NCBI GenBank assembly: GCA_963716685.1
Contig: CAVQTR010000006.1
Span: 620,001 to 684,000 of the forward strand
Length of the DNA: 64,000 nucleotides
Origin: JALYXI01 sp963716685
Lineage (GTDB): Bacteria; Acidobacteriota; Terriglobia; Bryobacterales; Bryobacteraceae
Direction: 5' to 3'
The notes under the pieces were generated by a model. That model made no database searches. It saw only the letters and a program-made list of their open reading frames with translations, and was not told the origin of the DNA. The position numbers were made by a program, and so were the translations under genes. This document shows, piece by piece, positions 42,631-51,608 of this stretch. How positions within the stretch are numbered: the stretch's first letter is position 1; every line of letters starts with the position of its first letter.

Positions 42631-42897
42631 CTACTTCGCGAGCGCTTTGACTTTCAAATGCAGCTTCGATTTGTAGCGCGCGGCCGTATTCTTCTTGATG
42701 ATGCCGAGCTTTGCCGATCGATCGATGATGGAGAAGGTGGCAGGCAGCAGCTTTTCGGCCCCGGAGGGATCTTTCGATACCAGTGCGCGGCGCATGGAAC
42801 GGATCTGGTGGCGCAGGCGGCTCTTGCTTCTGCGGTTCACTTCGGTGCGCCGGGCTTCCTGCCGGACGCGCTTCAACGATGATACGTGGTTTGCCAT
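42631..42897 (-). CDS. rpsT: 30S ribosomal protein S20
   Basis: 88 residues, highly basic. MANHVSSLKRVRQEARRTEVNRRSKSRLRHQIRS and LGIIKKNTAARYKSKLHLKV (each recognisable in pieces) match S20, a 16S-binding protein near the 5' domain. The ATG at 42897 follows nine in-frame codons of a longer frame that I reject. It ends directly at the holA stop, tail-to-tail. rpsT next to holA is a frequent arrangement. Confidence 0.95.
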   Translation of the reverse strand: MANHVSSLKRVRQEARRTEVNRRSKSRLRHQIRSMRRALVSKDPSGAEKLLPATFSIIDRSAKLGIIKKNTAARYKSKLHLKVKALAK

Positions 42898-43018
42898 CTT
42901 GGTTACAGAATACCAGTGTAGCATGAGGCCCGAACGCCCGAGTCGCAGAAAACAATTTACACCAGTCCTGTTCCGCGCTATGCTGAAATTGCTCTGGTCA
43001 TCATTCGCGCGTCAAACG

Positions 43019-43477
43019 ATGAACGCTTCCGAAAGCGCTCTGAACCGCGAAGAAATGGAACGTAGACGTCTTGCCGCGGCGGAACAGCTGCTGCACGGCG
43101 TATCGCAGGCGAAGGTCGCCCGCATGTACGGGGTCAGCCGTACCACCACCTCGCGCTGGTACCATGCGCTGACGCGTACCGGCGTTGATGCTTTGCGCAA
43201 GCGCCGAGCCACTGGACGCCCCAGCCGTCTCACGCCCGAACAAATGCGCGCAATCGTCTCTATCCACCAGGAGGGTGCTCTGCTTCACGGCTTTCCCACT
43301 GCCCGCTGGACGACCTCGCGGCTGGCGAAGGCAATCGAGCATCAGTTCGGCGTCCACTACGACGAAGATCATGTGGGCCGCCTAATGCACAAGCTCGGCC
43401 TTCGCGAAACCGTTTCTGCCTTTCCGCAGGCGCCGATCTATCGACCGGCGAATGCCGCAATGCGCACCTCCGCGTGA
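43019..43477 (+). CDS. Stand-alone helix-turn-helix protein of IS630-transposase N-terminal type
   Basis: 152 residues. EEMERRRLAAAEQLLHGVSQAKVARMYGVSRTTTSRWYHAL is an HTH (read in pieces), then ALRKRRATGRPSRLTPEQMRAI, WTTSRLAKAIEHQFGVHYDEDHVGRLMHKLGL: the two winged HTHs that start IS630-type transposases. No DDE catalytic part follows in any frame, so it is either orfA of a decayed element or a domesticated regulator. The codon use looks normal. Start at ATG 43019 is tentative. An ATG at 42980 would add 13 residues. Confidence 0.7.
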   Translation: MNASESALNREEMERRRLAAAEQLLHGVSQAKVARMYGVSRTTTSRWYHALTRTGVDALRKRRATGRPSRLTPEQMRAIVSIHQEGALLHGFPTARWTTSRLAKAIEHQFGVHYDEDHVGRLMHKLGLRETVSAFPQAPIYRPANAAMRTSA

Positions 43478-43505
43478 AATTGTCGTCTCGGCGCGCCGAA
43501 TGGGT

Positions 43506-43530
43506 AATTCGCCCTTAGAATTCGCCCTAA
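43506..43530. repeat. Short tandem repeat
   Basis: AATTCGCCCTTAG followed at once by AATTCGCCCTAA. Just downstream of the HTH gene. Might be a protein-binding site or remnant of an insertion. Confidence 0.55.
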
Positions 43531-43556
43531 TATTGCTTATCTAATCTGCCGACCAG

Positions 43557-43576
43557 GTACCGGAATATTCCCGTAC
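43557..43576. promoter_or_regulatory. Operator-like palindrome upstream of the PEP-CTERM gene
   Basis: GTACCGGAATATTCCCGTAC is a 20-bp near-perfect palindrome with a perfect GGAATATTCC core. Located 64 bp before the next start codon. Confidence 0.4.
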
Positions 43577-43639
43577 GAAGTCGATTGCGTTGTGTCAACT
43601 GGGCTGGGTTAGCCGCGTTTTCGTTGTTAGTGTCGATTT

Positions 43640-44278
43640 ATGACACTACTTCGTTACTTACTAACTCTAGCTGCCGCCACTTACTCACTTACCGCAGCCC
43701 CAATCTATTTCTCGAGCAACTCGACCGCGGCCGACTCTTCGGAAACTAACTCTATCGGTTCGAATGTCATCATCCAGAAAAACTCAGGATGGGCTAACCC
43801 CATCGCCGGATCGCAGTGGGTTTCCTATGCCAACACCGGCGACCCGAACAGTGCGAATTTCGTTTCGCCAGCGAATGGAACCGTGGTCAAGTTTTATCAG
43901 AACTTCACGTTGGCTTCCGTTGATCCTACCAAGGACGGGACCATTTCCCTTTACGCGGATGACTCGTCGTCGGTCATATTGAACGGCATCACCCTGTTGA
44001 GCGAAGCATCTTCCACTAACAACCACTACTCCACCTGCTCGGACACAAAGCCGAACTGCACTGTGCTGGATACGATCCTGCTGCCCTATCAGGATCTCAA
44101 GGTGGGCGTGAACACCCTGGAGTTTGATGTGGCTCAACGCGCGGGTTCCTCGTTCGGGCTGGATTACTCCGGCTCGGTAGGCGCTCCCGAACCCGGAACC
44201 TGGGCCATGATGGTGACCGGTGTATTGCTCGTAGCTGTCGGAACGCGCCGGTATTCCGGCAGCGCGCTGCGCGGATAG
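43640..44278 (+). CDS. PEP-CTERM sorting domain protein
   Basis: 212 residues. Signal peptide (LRYLLTLAAATYSLTAA) and a C-terminal PEP-CTERM tail: APEPGTWAMMVTGVLLVAVG then RRYSG. Such proteins are handled by an exosortase and go to the cell surface, often in organisms with exopolysaccharide. The middle is Ser/Thr/Asn-rich with a beta-sandwich look and one Cys pair (CSDTKPNC). No exosortase gene is in the window. Ligand unknown. Confidence 0.9.
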   Translation: MTLLRYLLTLAAATYSLTAAPIYFSSNSTAADSSETNSIGSNVIIQKNSGWANPIAGSQWVSYANTGDPNSANFVSPANGTVVKFYQNFTLASVDPTKDGTISLYADDSSSVILNGITLLSEASSTNNHYSTCSDTKPNCTVLDTILLPYQDLKVGVNTLEFDVAQRAGSSFGLDYSGSVGAPEPGTWAMMVTGVLLVAVGTRRYSGSALRG

Positions 44279-45772
44279 CTACTCAGCGGCAAGCAGTTCC
44301 AGACAGGCTGCCTGAATTCTGCCGGAAGCCGCGGCTAGTCCCGCTGATTTCGTTTCTACCCAGGCCCGCGTCTGCGCAAGCTCTTCTTCGGCTTGAGCGA
44401 GCGCGGGCCTGAGTGCATCCGGTGAGGGTCCGCCGGCGACGTTCCGTATATCCACAAAGTGACGTGGGTCGAGCGCCTCGGCCAGTTCCTCACGGCTGGC
44501 CAAAAGTGTGCGGCCGAAATGCAGAGGCGCCAGGCTTTCGACAGCCTGAATCATCGCTCCCGGCGAGTAGCTTCCGTTCAGATTTTTCACCGCGGCCGAG
44601 ACCAGGTGATGGGCTTCCCGGAAGCTCACCCCTTCGCGCCGCACCAGCGTGTCAGCCATTTCCGTGACCGTCAGAAAATCCGCCGCCGCCCGTTCGCCCA
44701 TTCGGCCCATGTTGACCTCGCACCCCTCCATCACACCGGCGAACAGATCGAGTGCGCGGTTTGCATCTCCCACCGCGGCAAAGACCAGAGGCTGGACGTC
44801 GTCTTCGGCGTCGTTGATGTCGCCAAAAGGTGTGTTGTGCAGGCAAGTAAAGATTCCCTGCGCTTCCGCAAGAGCTTTGCTCGCCAGCGCCCGAACATGC
44901 TCGAACGGAACGGGGTTGCGCTTTTGCGGCATGATGCTGCTGATCTGCACCCAGGCGTTCGAGAGGCGTAGATAGCCGAATTCAGCCGTACACCACAGCA
45001 GGAAGTCCTGCGTCACCCGGCCCAGATTCAGCATTGCGGTCGCAAGTGAGCCCGCAGTCTCCGTCAGATAATCCGTGGCGGCAATCGCTCCGTAAGAGTT
45101 CAGCTGCAGCCCATCGAAACCCAGCAAAGCCGCGGTGTACTCGCGATCGATGGGGAACCCCGTCGTGGCGATGGCGCATGCGCCCAGTGGGCTCCGGTTT
45201 ACCGTGTCCCAGGCGGCGCGCAACCGCTTCTCGTCGCGCCCCATCAACTCCACGACGGCGAGCAGATAATGCGCGAACGTAATCGGCTGCGCCGGCTGCG
45301 TGTGCGTGTACGCAGGCATCAGCGTGGAAACGTGATTCCGTGCCAGCGCCAGCAGCACCGTACGCGCACTGTTTAGAGCGCGAACCAGGCACAGAATTTG
45401 GGACCGCAGGCACATTCGATACTGCGTGATATCGATGTCGTTCCGGCTCCGAGCCGTATGCATGGAGCCAGCCGCGGCCTTTCCGCACAGCTGCTCCAGC
45501 GCCTCTTCGACAAAGAAAAACAGGTCTTCCGATTCGCCGTCATACGGATGTGCAGCCAGCTTCGCGCGATCCAGCCGGTCCAGTCCGCGAATACACGCCT
45601 GCGCGGTTGCTGTCGGAATGATTCTCTGACCCGCCAGCATCAGCGTATGCGCGTAATGGATTTGAATCAGCGGCTCGAGAAAGAACCGCTGCGCCTCGCG
45701 AAAGTTGACGGCCAGAACAGTTTCCGCGTAGATGGCCGCCGGAAAGCGGGTAAGGTCCTGCGTGTCTGTCAC
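44279..45772 (-). CDS. argH: Argininosuccinate lyase
   Basis: About 497 residues. The fumarase/ASL signature SSIMPQKRNPVPFEH near residue 285, SMHTARSRNDI and THTQPAQPITFAHYLL are the three conserved active-site regions. It releases arginine and fumarate from argininosuccinate. GTG at 45772 begins 4 bases after the TonB-receptor stop, and the 23 extra codons of the longer frame overlap that gene. Pairing with a TonB receptor is unusual and argH has no other arg gene beside it. Confidence 0.87.
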   Translation of the reverse strand: MTDTQDLTRFPAAIYAETVLAVNFREAQRFFLEPLIQIHYAHTLMLAGQRIIPTATAQACIRGLDRLDRAKLAAHPYDGESEDLFFFVEEALEQLCGKAAAGSMHTARSRNDIDITQYRMCLRSQILCLVRALNSARTVLLALARNHVSTLMPAYTHTQPAQPITFAHYLLAVVELMGRDEKRLRAAWDTVNRSPLGACAIATTGFPIDREYTAALLGFDGLQLNSYGAIAATDYLTETAGSLATAMLNLGRVTQDFLLWCTAEFGYLRLSNAWVQISSIMPQKRNPVPFEHVRALASKALAEAQGIFTCLHNTPFGDINDAEDDVQPLVFAAVGDANRALDLFAGVMEGCEVNMGRMGERAAADFLTVTEMADTLVRREGVSFREAHHLVSAAVKNLNGSYSPGAMIQAVESLAPLHFGRTLLASREELAEALDPRHFVDIRNVAGGPSPDALRPALAQAEEELAQTRAWVETKSAGLAAASGRIQAACLELLAAE

Positions 45773-45776
45773 CTGC

Positions 45777-48638
45777 CTACCAATCGACCCTGACTCCCAA
45801 CTGCACAATCCGGCCTTCCAGCAACGTCGAGACAGGCGCATAGGTCGGGTTCGTCAGAATCGCTCCCGTGGCGGCCGTTACCGCGGCCGTTGTGTTGATC
45901 GTCGTGATGTTCGGATGATTGAAGACGTTATTGGCTTCAATGAAGAATTTCGGCTGGAAACGCTCCTTGATCTTCAGGAAGGTCCTCGTATAGCGGGCGT
46001 CGATCTGATACACGTTGGGTGCACGGACGGCGTTGCGGCCGATGAACAAGGGACGCGTTGCCGCGCCGGACCCCGAGCCCGCCAGGCTATCGCCGTTCAG
46101 CACCGCATTGGTCGTGATGTTCTGCTCGTCGCCGGAGGTGATATTCGCAAGCATCGTGAACTGGTTGTTATTCGCCAGGTAGTTCACGATCCGGTTATTG
46201 AAGCTGCTGATCGGACTCCAAACGGTGGTCAAAGTGAACGCATTCGGACGATTAATGGAACTGTTGCCGCGATCGCGGTTTCGATTCGTCGGGTCGGAAA
46301 TGACGATTGAACCCTGATCGTAACTGTTGGCTTCGGGCGCGTCGTCGATTGAGTGCGACCAGGTGTAAGAAGCATTCGCCAGCAATCCCTTCGAAAACCG
46401 GTGCTGATAGTTCACGATCAACGCATTGTAAGAACTGTTATTGCCGATATCCTGCAGCGCGATGTTGTTGTAAGACGGGTTTGCGCGCGTCCCCACACCG
46501 GCGGCGCCGTACACCGGGCGTCCATCCGCCAGAAAACGCACTGGGTTGATCAGGTTGATATTGCGCAGGTACTCCAGATTGCGTCCGCCGGTGTTGGCAT
46601 AACCAACCGTCAGGGCATCGTTGCTGGCAAGCTGGCGCGTAATCTGAATGCTCGAACTGATCGCATACCCGTCCTTGAAGTTGGGCGTGATCGTGTAAAG
46701 CGTCTGCGCCGAGCGCGGCAGAGAACCATTCACTACAGCTGTGGGAAAAGCCGGAGCGCCCGGGGTGGTGGAAGAGATCGCGGCGATATACGAGCTCGAT
46801 CCTCCGTCATTGTAAAGCGCGTTGTACCAGAGGTTGGTCGGCGGAGCCTCATAGAAAATGCCGGAATTCACGCGCAGGACCGTCTTTGGATCGATGGAAT
46901 ACGCGAAGCCCAGGCGCGGGGCGAAGTCGCCGCTGGGCGAATGGAACTTCTGCGAAAACGGCAGTTGATAGTTGGGGTCGCCGGGGGGACCGGAAAACTT
47001 GTCATAGCGGACGCCACCGATTAACAGCAGCTTCGGCGTTACCTGCCAGCTGTCCTGAGCGAACAGATTCCAGAAGAATGAGTGGTACCACGCGCCGGGC
47101 TGGCCTACGCTGGCGTTGAATGTGGAATAAGAATACGGCGTGGCGCCGGAAAGTGCGGAAAGATAGGTGGCGATCGTTGGAAATGTGTACTGCGTGTAGA
47201 TATCCGCCGCCTGCACATCCAGGTTCTGCTGAAAGCCAAATCCCGCTTTCAGAGTGTGCGCGCCTTTCACGACGGTGAAGTTATCGTTCAGGTTCGGAAT
47301 CTTCTCCTGAAAGCGATCGGCGACCGAGTTACTGCCGCCAAAATTAGCGATTCCGCTGATAGTAATTTCCGGTCCCGCAGCCGTCAGCGGATCGGCGACG
47401 TGCTGTTCGTTGCGATAGGGCCATCCGAAGCGAAGTTCATTCAGAACCGTGGGGGAAAAAGTGGAAAGCACCTGGGCGCCCAGCACATGCGCGCGGTCGC
47501 GGAAATCCGCCGCCACGCTCAGCGCATTCAGGCCCCCCACATTGGAATTAAATGGATACTGATTACGGAAGTAGTTGTATCTAACAAAGAACTGATGCTT
47601 CTGTGAGATCACCCAGTCGAAGCGGGTATCGATCCACTGCGCGTGTTCCACAGCCGGAGGATTCGTCAATAGATTCGAAGGAATCCCGATGAGCGCGGCA
47701 TTCGCAGCATTGATGGTAATCGGCTGCGGAACGCTGCGCTTTACGTGTTCGTAAGAGGCGAAGTAAAACAGCTTGTTCTTGATCAGGGCGCCGCCCGCGT
47801 TCGCCGCGAAATCGTTGGCAACGGGGAGCAGCGTAGTGGCTGTTGCCAAAATGGGACGCGCTACCAGATCCAGCGGCCTGCCGATGTAAGTCACATTGCC
47901 GTGGAACGTATTCGTTCCCGACCCGGTAATCACATTGAAGATATTCCCCGCAGTCTTGCCGAACTCCGGCGCGAAGCTGTTCGATACCGTCTGCACCTCA
48001 CTGACATAACTATCCGCAATCGCGAAAAGGCGCAGGCCATAGCGATCCGACTCCGTATCCACCGCGCCATCGATCTGATAGTTCACACGATCCGGCAAAC
48101 CGTTAGTATTCAACAGGCGCGGAATGCCCAGTTCCGGGTTGGGATGTCCGCTCACTCCGGGCTGGAACAGGATGAAGTTGTAAGGGTTGCGTGAGGTAAG
48201 CGGCAGATTGTCCGTCTCCTCATGGCTGATGGTTCGGCCCGTGCTGACGCGCGAAGGGTCCACAATGGGTGCGCCGCCGCTGACTTCTACAGACGTAGCC
48301 ACCGCGCCAACATGCAGCTGCGCATTGATCGCGGCTTCCGTTCCGGCATCCAGCACCACACCCGTATATCGCTGGGTGTCGAAGCCTTCCTTCTGAACCG
48401 TGACCGTGTAACTGCCCAAGGGAAGATTCAGAAAGACGTAATAGCCGTCATCCTCGGTCTGCAACGATCGGGTAAGGCCCGTCTGCGTGTTATCGATTTT
48501 TACGCTGGCCTGCGCGATTGGCGAGCTTGCCTGATCGACCACACGGCCCCGAATCGATCCATTAATGGCCTCGGATTGCGCGAACAATACGGGAACGGCG
48601 AACAGCGCAATCACCAGCGCCCGGATGCTGATTTTCAA
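45777..48638 (-). CDS. Oar-like TonB-dependent receptor with carboxypeptidase-regulatory-like domain
   Basis: About 953 residues from a TTG with AAAGGGG in front. Signal peptide (ISIRALVIALFAVPVLFAQ), an N-terminal CarboxypepD_reg-like domain (GSIRGRVVDQASSPIAQASVK), a plug with VNYQIDGAVDTESDRYG, and a beta barrel ending GVRVDW. Probable outer-membrane transporter for large ligands. A longer start at 48659 (TTG) adds seven residues. Transcribed toward argH. Confidence 0.92.
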   Translation of the reverse strand: MKISIRALVIALFAVPVLFAQSEAINGSIRGRVVDQASSPIAQASVKIDNTQTGLTRSLQTEDDGYYVFLNLPLGSYTVTVQKEGFDTQRYTGVVLDAGTEAAINAQLHVGAVATSVEVSGGAPIVDPSRVSTGRTISHEETDNLPLTSRNPYNFILFQPGVSGHPNPELGIPRLLNTNGLPDRVNYQIDGAVDTESDRYGLRLFAIADSYVSEVQTVSNSFAPEFGKTAGNIFNVITGSGTNTFHGNVTYIGRPLDLVARPILATATTLLPVANDFAANAGGALIKNKLFYFASYEHVKRSVPQPITINAANAALIGIPSNLLTNPPAVEHAQWIDTRFDWVISQKHQFFVRYNYFRNQYPFNSNVGGLNALSVAADFRDRAHVLGAQVLSTFSPTVLNELRFGWPYRNEQHVADPLTAAGPEITISGIANFGGSNSVADRFQEKIPNLNDNFTVVKGAHTLKAGFGFQQNLDVQAADIYTQYTFPTIATYLSALSGATPYSYSTFNASVGQPGAWYHSFFWNLFAQDSWQVTPKLLLIGGVRYDKFSGPPGDPNYQLPFSQKFHSPSGDFAPRLGFAYSIDPKTVLRVNSGIFYEAPPTNLWYNALYNDGGSSSYIAAISSTTPGAPAFPTAVVNGSLPRSAQTLYTITPNFKDGYAISSSIQITRQLASNDALTVGYANTGGRNLEYLRNINLINPVRFLADGRPVYGAAGVGTRANPSYNNIALQDIGNNSSYNALIVNYQHRFSKGLLANASYTWSHSIDDAPEANSYDQGSIVISDPTNRNRDRGNSSINRPNAFTLTTVWSPISSFNNRIVNYLANNNQFTMLANITSGDEQNITTNAVLNGDSLAGSGSGAATRPLFIGRNAVRAPNVYQIDARYTRTFLKIKERFQPKFFIEANNVFNHPNITTINTTAAVTAATGAILTNPTYAPVSTLLEGRIVQLGVRVDW

Positions 48639-48677
48639 AATAACCCCTTTCAGAAGCAACTCAGATTCTTACCTCGA

Positions 48678-48706
48678 ATTTTACGCGCTTTGTAACACCA
48701 AAGCAA
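48678..48706 (-). promoter_or_regulatory. Promoter-like boxes for the TonB receptor
   Basis: Minus strand TTGCTT (48706-48701) and TAAAAT (48683-48678), 17 bp apart, about 40 bp before the proposed start codon. The -35 box is weak. Confidence 0.35.
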
Positions 48707-48751
48707 TATGAGCAGGCGCGTCCAGGAGGGTGTTATACGCTGGTAAAGAAG

Positions 48752-51607
48752 ATGGCAAAACCGGGTTGGGCCCTTTCCGCATCGCTTGTCGCAGGCGCCG
48801 TGTTGTTCAGCGTGCTGCGCGCACAGTCGCCGGCCACCCCTGTGGTAGATGCGACTCCCATCGATGTGGATCGCGGAACGGCAGGTCTCGAGCGCTGGCT
48901 TCGCGCGCTCTCCACGCGAGCCAGCATCATGATGGTCACCGCGCATCCCGATGACGAAGACGGCGGCATGCTGGCTTACGAAACTCGCGGGCAGGGGGCT
49001 CGTGGCATTCTGCTCACGCTGAATCGCGGGGAAGGCGGCCAGAACGAAATGTCTTCCGACATGTATGACCGCGAAGGTCTGGTACGCACCCAGGAACTGC
49101 TGCAGGCGGATCGATATTACGGAGTGGATCAATACTGGACCCGCGCCATCGATTTCGGCTTCTCCAAGACCCGCGAAGAAGCCCTGGATAAGTGGCAGCA
49201 TGAACGCGTTCTGGCGGATGTGGTGCGTGTGGTTCGCATGACGCGGCCGCTGGTGATTACCTCCGTTTTCGCTGGCGCTGCAACCGACGGACACGGGCAG
49301 CACCAGGTAGCCGGCGAAGTCGCGCAGGAAGCTTATCTTGCGGCAGGCGATCCTAATCGCTTTCCCGAGCAGATCAAAGACGAAGGCTTGAAGCCCTGGA
49401 CTCCGCTGAAAGTCTATGCCCGCGTACCCGCGTTCGCGGTTACGCCGAATGGCATGTATGACTACGCCATCGACAAGTTCGTGCCTGTCCGGTTCTTTGA
49501 TTACGTAAACGAGAAGTGGTCCGAAACGCGTCCGGCGGCAAACATCGAGATTGCGGAAGGGGATTACTCCCCGTCAGCCGGCCTTTCCTATCTGCAGATT
49601 GGGCGCGCTGGATTGAACTTTCAGAAGAGCCAGAACGGCGGTGTCGCGCTGCCTCCGCCTGCGCCTTTCTCGAGCCCCTACCACCGTTATGCTTCGCGCG
49701 TGCCCGCTGCGGAACACGAGCAATCCTTTTTTGAAGGCGTCGACGTCTCCATCAATGGAATCGCAGCTCTGGTCCCGGAGAACCCGGCTTTTCTGAAGAC
49801 CGGCCTTGCCGCGATTTCCGAGGACGTGCATAAAGCGGTTGCGGACTACCGGCCCGATCGTCCCAACGAAATTGCTCCTAATCTCGCTTCGGGGCTGCTT
49901 CACACCGAGGCCCTGGTGCGTCAACTGCGCGAGTCGAGTGTCGCGGAGCCGGCACGCGCGAACGCTCTCTACGAGCTGGAGCAGAAACGCTTGCAGTTCG
50001 GAAAGGCGCTGACAGCGGCGCTGGGTCTTTCTCTCCAGGCCACGGTAATCGGCGATAAGCCTGCTCAGGGGCCGTTCGGACCAGGCGCCGTTGAGACATT
50101 TGCGGTTGCCGTTCCCGGGCAGTCTTTCCACGTACAGGCGCAGCTGGTCAATCAGGGAAGCGAGCCGGTGGAAGTGCGGTCTGCGTCCGTTCAGGCTTCT
50201 GACGCGAAGGCGTGGACAATCACTCCGAGGGCCGCCGGAGAAGTGAAGAGCGAAGGCTCACGCCGAGGCGGTAACGCGCCGCCTGTTATCGTGTCCGCCG
50301 CTCCGGCTTCGGTTGTGGCGCGTCAGGATGCGAAATTCCAGTTTGATGTGACGGTTCCGCCGGATGCGGCCCTCACCCGTCCTTACTTCAGCCGCGACAA
50401 CGAAGAGCAACCGTTTTACGACATCCACGATCCTCGTTACCGAAACCTGCCGCTTGCACCGTACCCGCTGGCGGCTGCCCTGCAGATAGGTTATCGCGGC
50501 GCGTTGTTTCCGCTTTCAGAGGTGGTGCAAACGTTCCAGCGCACCTCCGGTCTTGGCCTGTTGCCTAACCCGCTAATCGTCGCGCCGGAGATCTCTGTCG
50601 CGATCGCCCCGGCGGCGGGCGCGGTCCCTCTGGGAACCAAATCTTTCTCGTTCGCAGTCACGGTGCACAGCAATGTCAAAGGCCCCGCAAAAGGCACGTT
50701 GCGGCTAAACCTGCCCGCTGGCTGGAATTCCGCGCCTGCATCCGCGCCGTTCGCGATGAGCCGCGATGGTGAGGATCAAACCGTGGCGTTCACCGTCTCT
50801 CCGGGCTCTATTCACGCCGGCGATTTCCCGATCACCGCGATCGCGGAGTTTCAGGGGCGCCGCTTTCAGGAAGGCTACCGTCTGGCCGGTTATGCGGGTT
50901 TGCGTCCCTATCCGTTTTACCGGCCAGCGATTTATCACGCAGTCGGTGTGGACGTGAAGACCGCACCGGAACTGCGCATCGGCTATCTCCCTGGCACCGG
51001 CGACGAAGTGCCACAAGCGCTTGAAAACCTGGGCCAGACCGTGCGAACGCTTGCCGCCAGCGACATCACGCAGGGCGATCTCACCGTGTTCGACGCTATT
51101 GTCCTGGGCACCCGCGCGTATGCCGTTCGTCCGGAACTGAAATCGGCTAATAACCGGCTGCTGGAGTACGTCAAAGGCGGCGGCGTCCTCATCGTGCAAT
51201 ACAACCTGCAGGGCTTCGACCGGGACTACGGACCGTATCCATTCAGTCTCGGCGATAACCCGCAAAAGGTAGTGGATGAGGTTTCGAAGGTTGCACTGCT
51301 TCAGCCCGCCAGTCCGGTTTTCACCTGGCCGAACAGGATCACCGCTGATGATTTTGCAGGCTGGGTGGAAGAGCGCGGGCACGGGTTCATGAAGACGTGG
51401 GACAAGCAATACGAGGCCCTGGTGGAAACGCATGATCCCGATCAGGACCCGCAGCGCGGCGGCCTGCTGCTGGCTCGCTATGGAAAAGGCGCCTATGTCT
51501 ACGATGCCTTCGCGCTATACAGGCAGGTGCCTGTGGGCGTGCCAGGCGCTTACCGCCTGCTGGCGAATTTAGTCAGCCTTGGCAAGAATCCCGGCTGGGC
51601 GAAGTAG
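48752..51607 (+). CDS. Large secreted PIG-L/LmbE family deacetylase
   Basis: 951 residues. A signal peptide (WALSASLVAGAVLFSVLRAQ) then a LmbE fold: MVTAHPDDEDGGMLAY, with the zinc-binding HPDD, and GHGQHQVAGE. The remaining ~600 residues contain beta-sandwich regions like NEW3 (FHVQAQLVNQGSEPVEV) and a C-terminal part similar to glutamine-amidotransferase-like/ThuA folds (VFDAIVLGTRAYAV..GGGVLIVQYN). It probably removes acetyl groups from amino sugars in the periplasm. The accessory domains suggest a large glycan substrate. Confidence 0.87.
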   Translation: MAKPGWALSASLVAGAVLFSVLRAQSPATPVVDATPIDVDRGTAGLERWLRALSTRASIMMVTAHPDDEDGGMLAYETRGQGARGILLTLNRGEGGQNEMSSDMYDREGLVRTQELLQADRYYGVDQYWTRAIDFGFSKTREEALDKWQHERVLADVVRVVRMTRPLVITSVFAGAATDGHGQHQVAGEVAQEAYLAAGDPNRFPEQIKDEGLKPWTPLKVYARVPAFAVTPNGMYDYAIDKFVPVRFFDYVNEKWSETRPAANIEIAEGDYSPSAGLSYLQIGRAGLNFQKSQNGGVALPPPAPFSSPYHRYASRVPAAEHEQSFFEGVDVSINGIAALVPENPAFLKTGLAAISEDVHKAVADYRPDRPNEIAPNLASGLLHTEALVRQLRESSVAEPARANALYELEQKRLQFGKALTAALGLSLQATVIGDKPAQGPFGPGAVETFAVAVPGQSFHVQAQLVNQGSEPVEVRSASVQASDAKAWTITPRAAGEVKSEGSRRGGNAPPVIVSAAPASVVARQDAKFQFDVTVPPDAALTRPYFSRDNEEQPFYDIHDPRYRNLPLAPYPLAAALQIGYRGALFPLSEVVQTFQRTSGLGLLPNPLIVAPEISVAIAPAAGAVPLGTKSFSFAVTVHSNVKGPAKGTLRLNLPAGWNSAPASAPFAMSRDGEDQTVAFTVSPGSIHAGDFPITAIAEFQGRRFQEGYRLAGYAGLRPYPFYRPAIYHAVGVDVKTAPELRIGYLPGTGDEVPQALENLGQTVRTLAASDITQGDLTVFDAIVLGTRAYAVRPELKSANNRLLEYVKGGGVLIVQYNLQGFDRDYGPYPFSLGDNPQKVVDEVSKVALLQPASPVFTWPNRITADDFAGWVEERGHGFMKTWDKQYEALVETHDPDQDPQRGGLLLARYGKGAYVYDAFALYRQVPVGVPGAYRLLANLVSLGKNPGWAK

Positions 51608-51608
51608 T

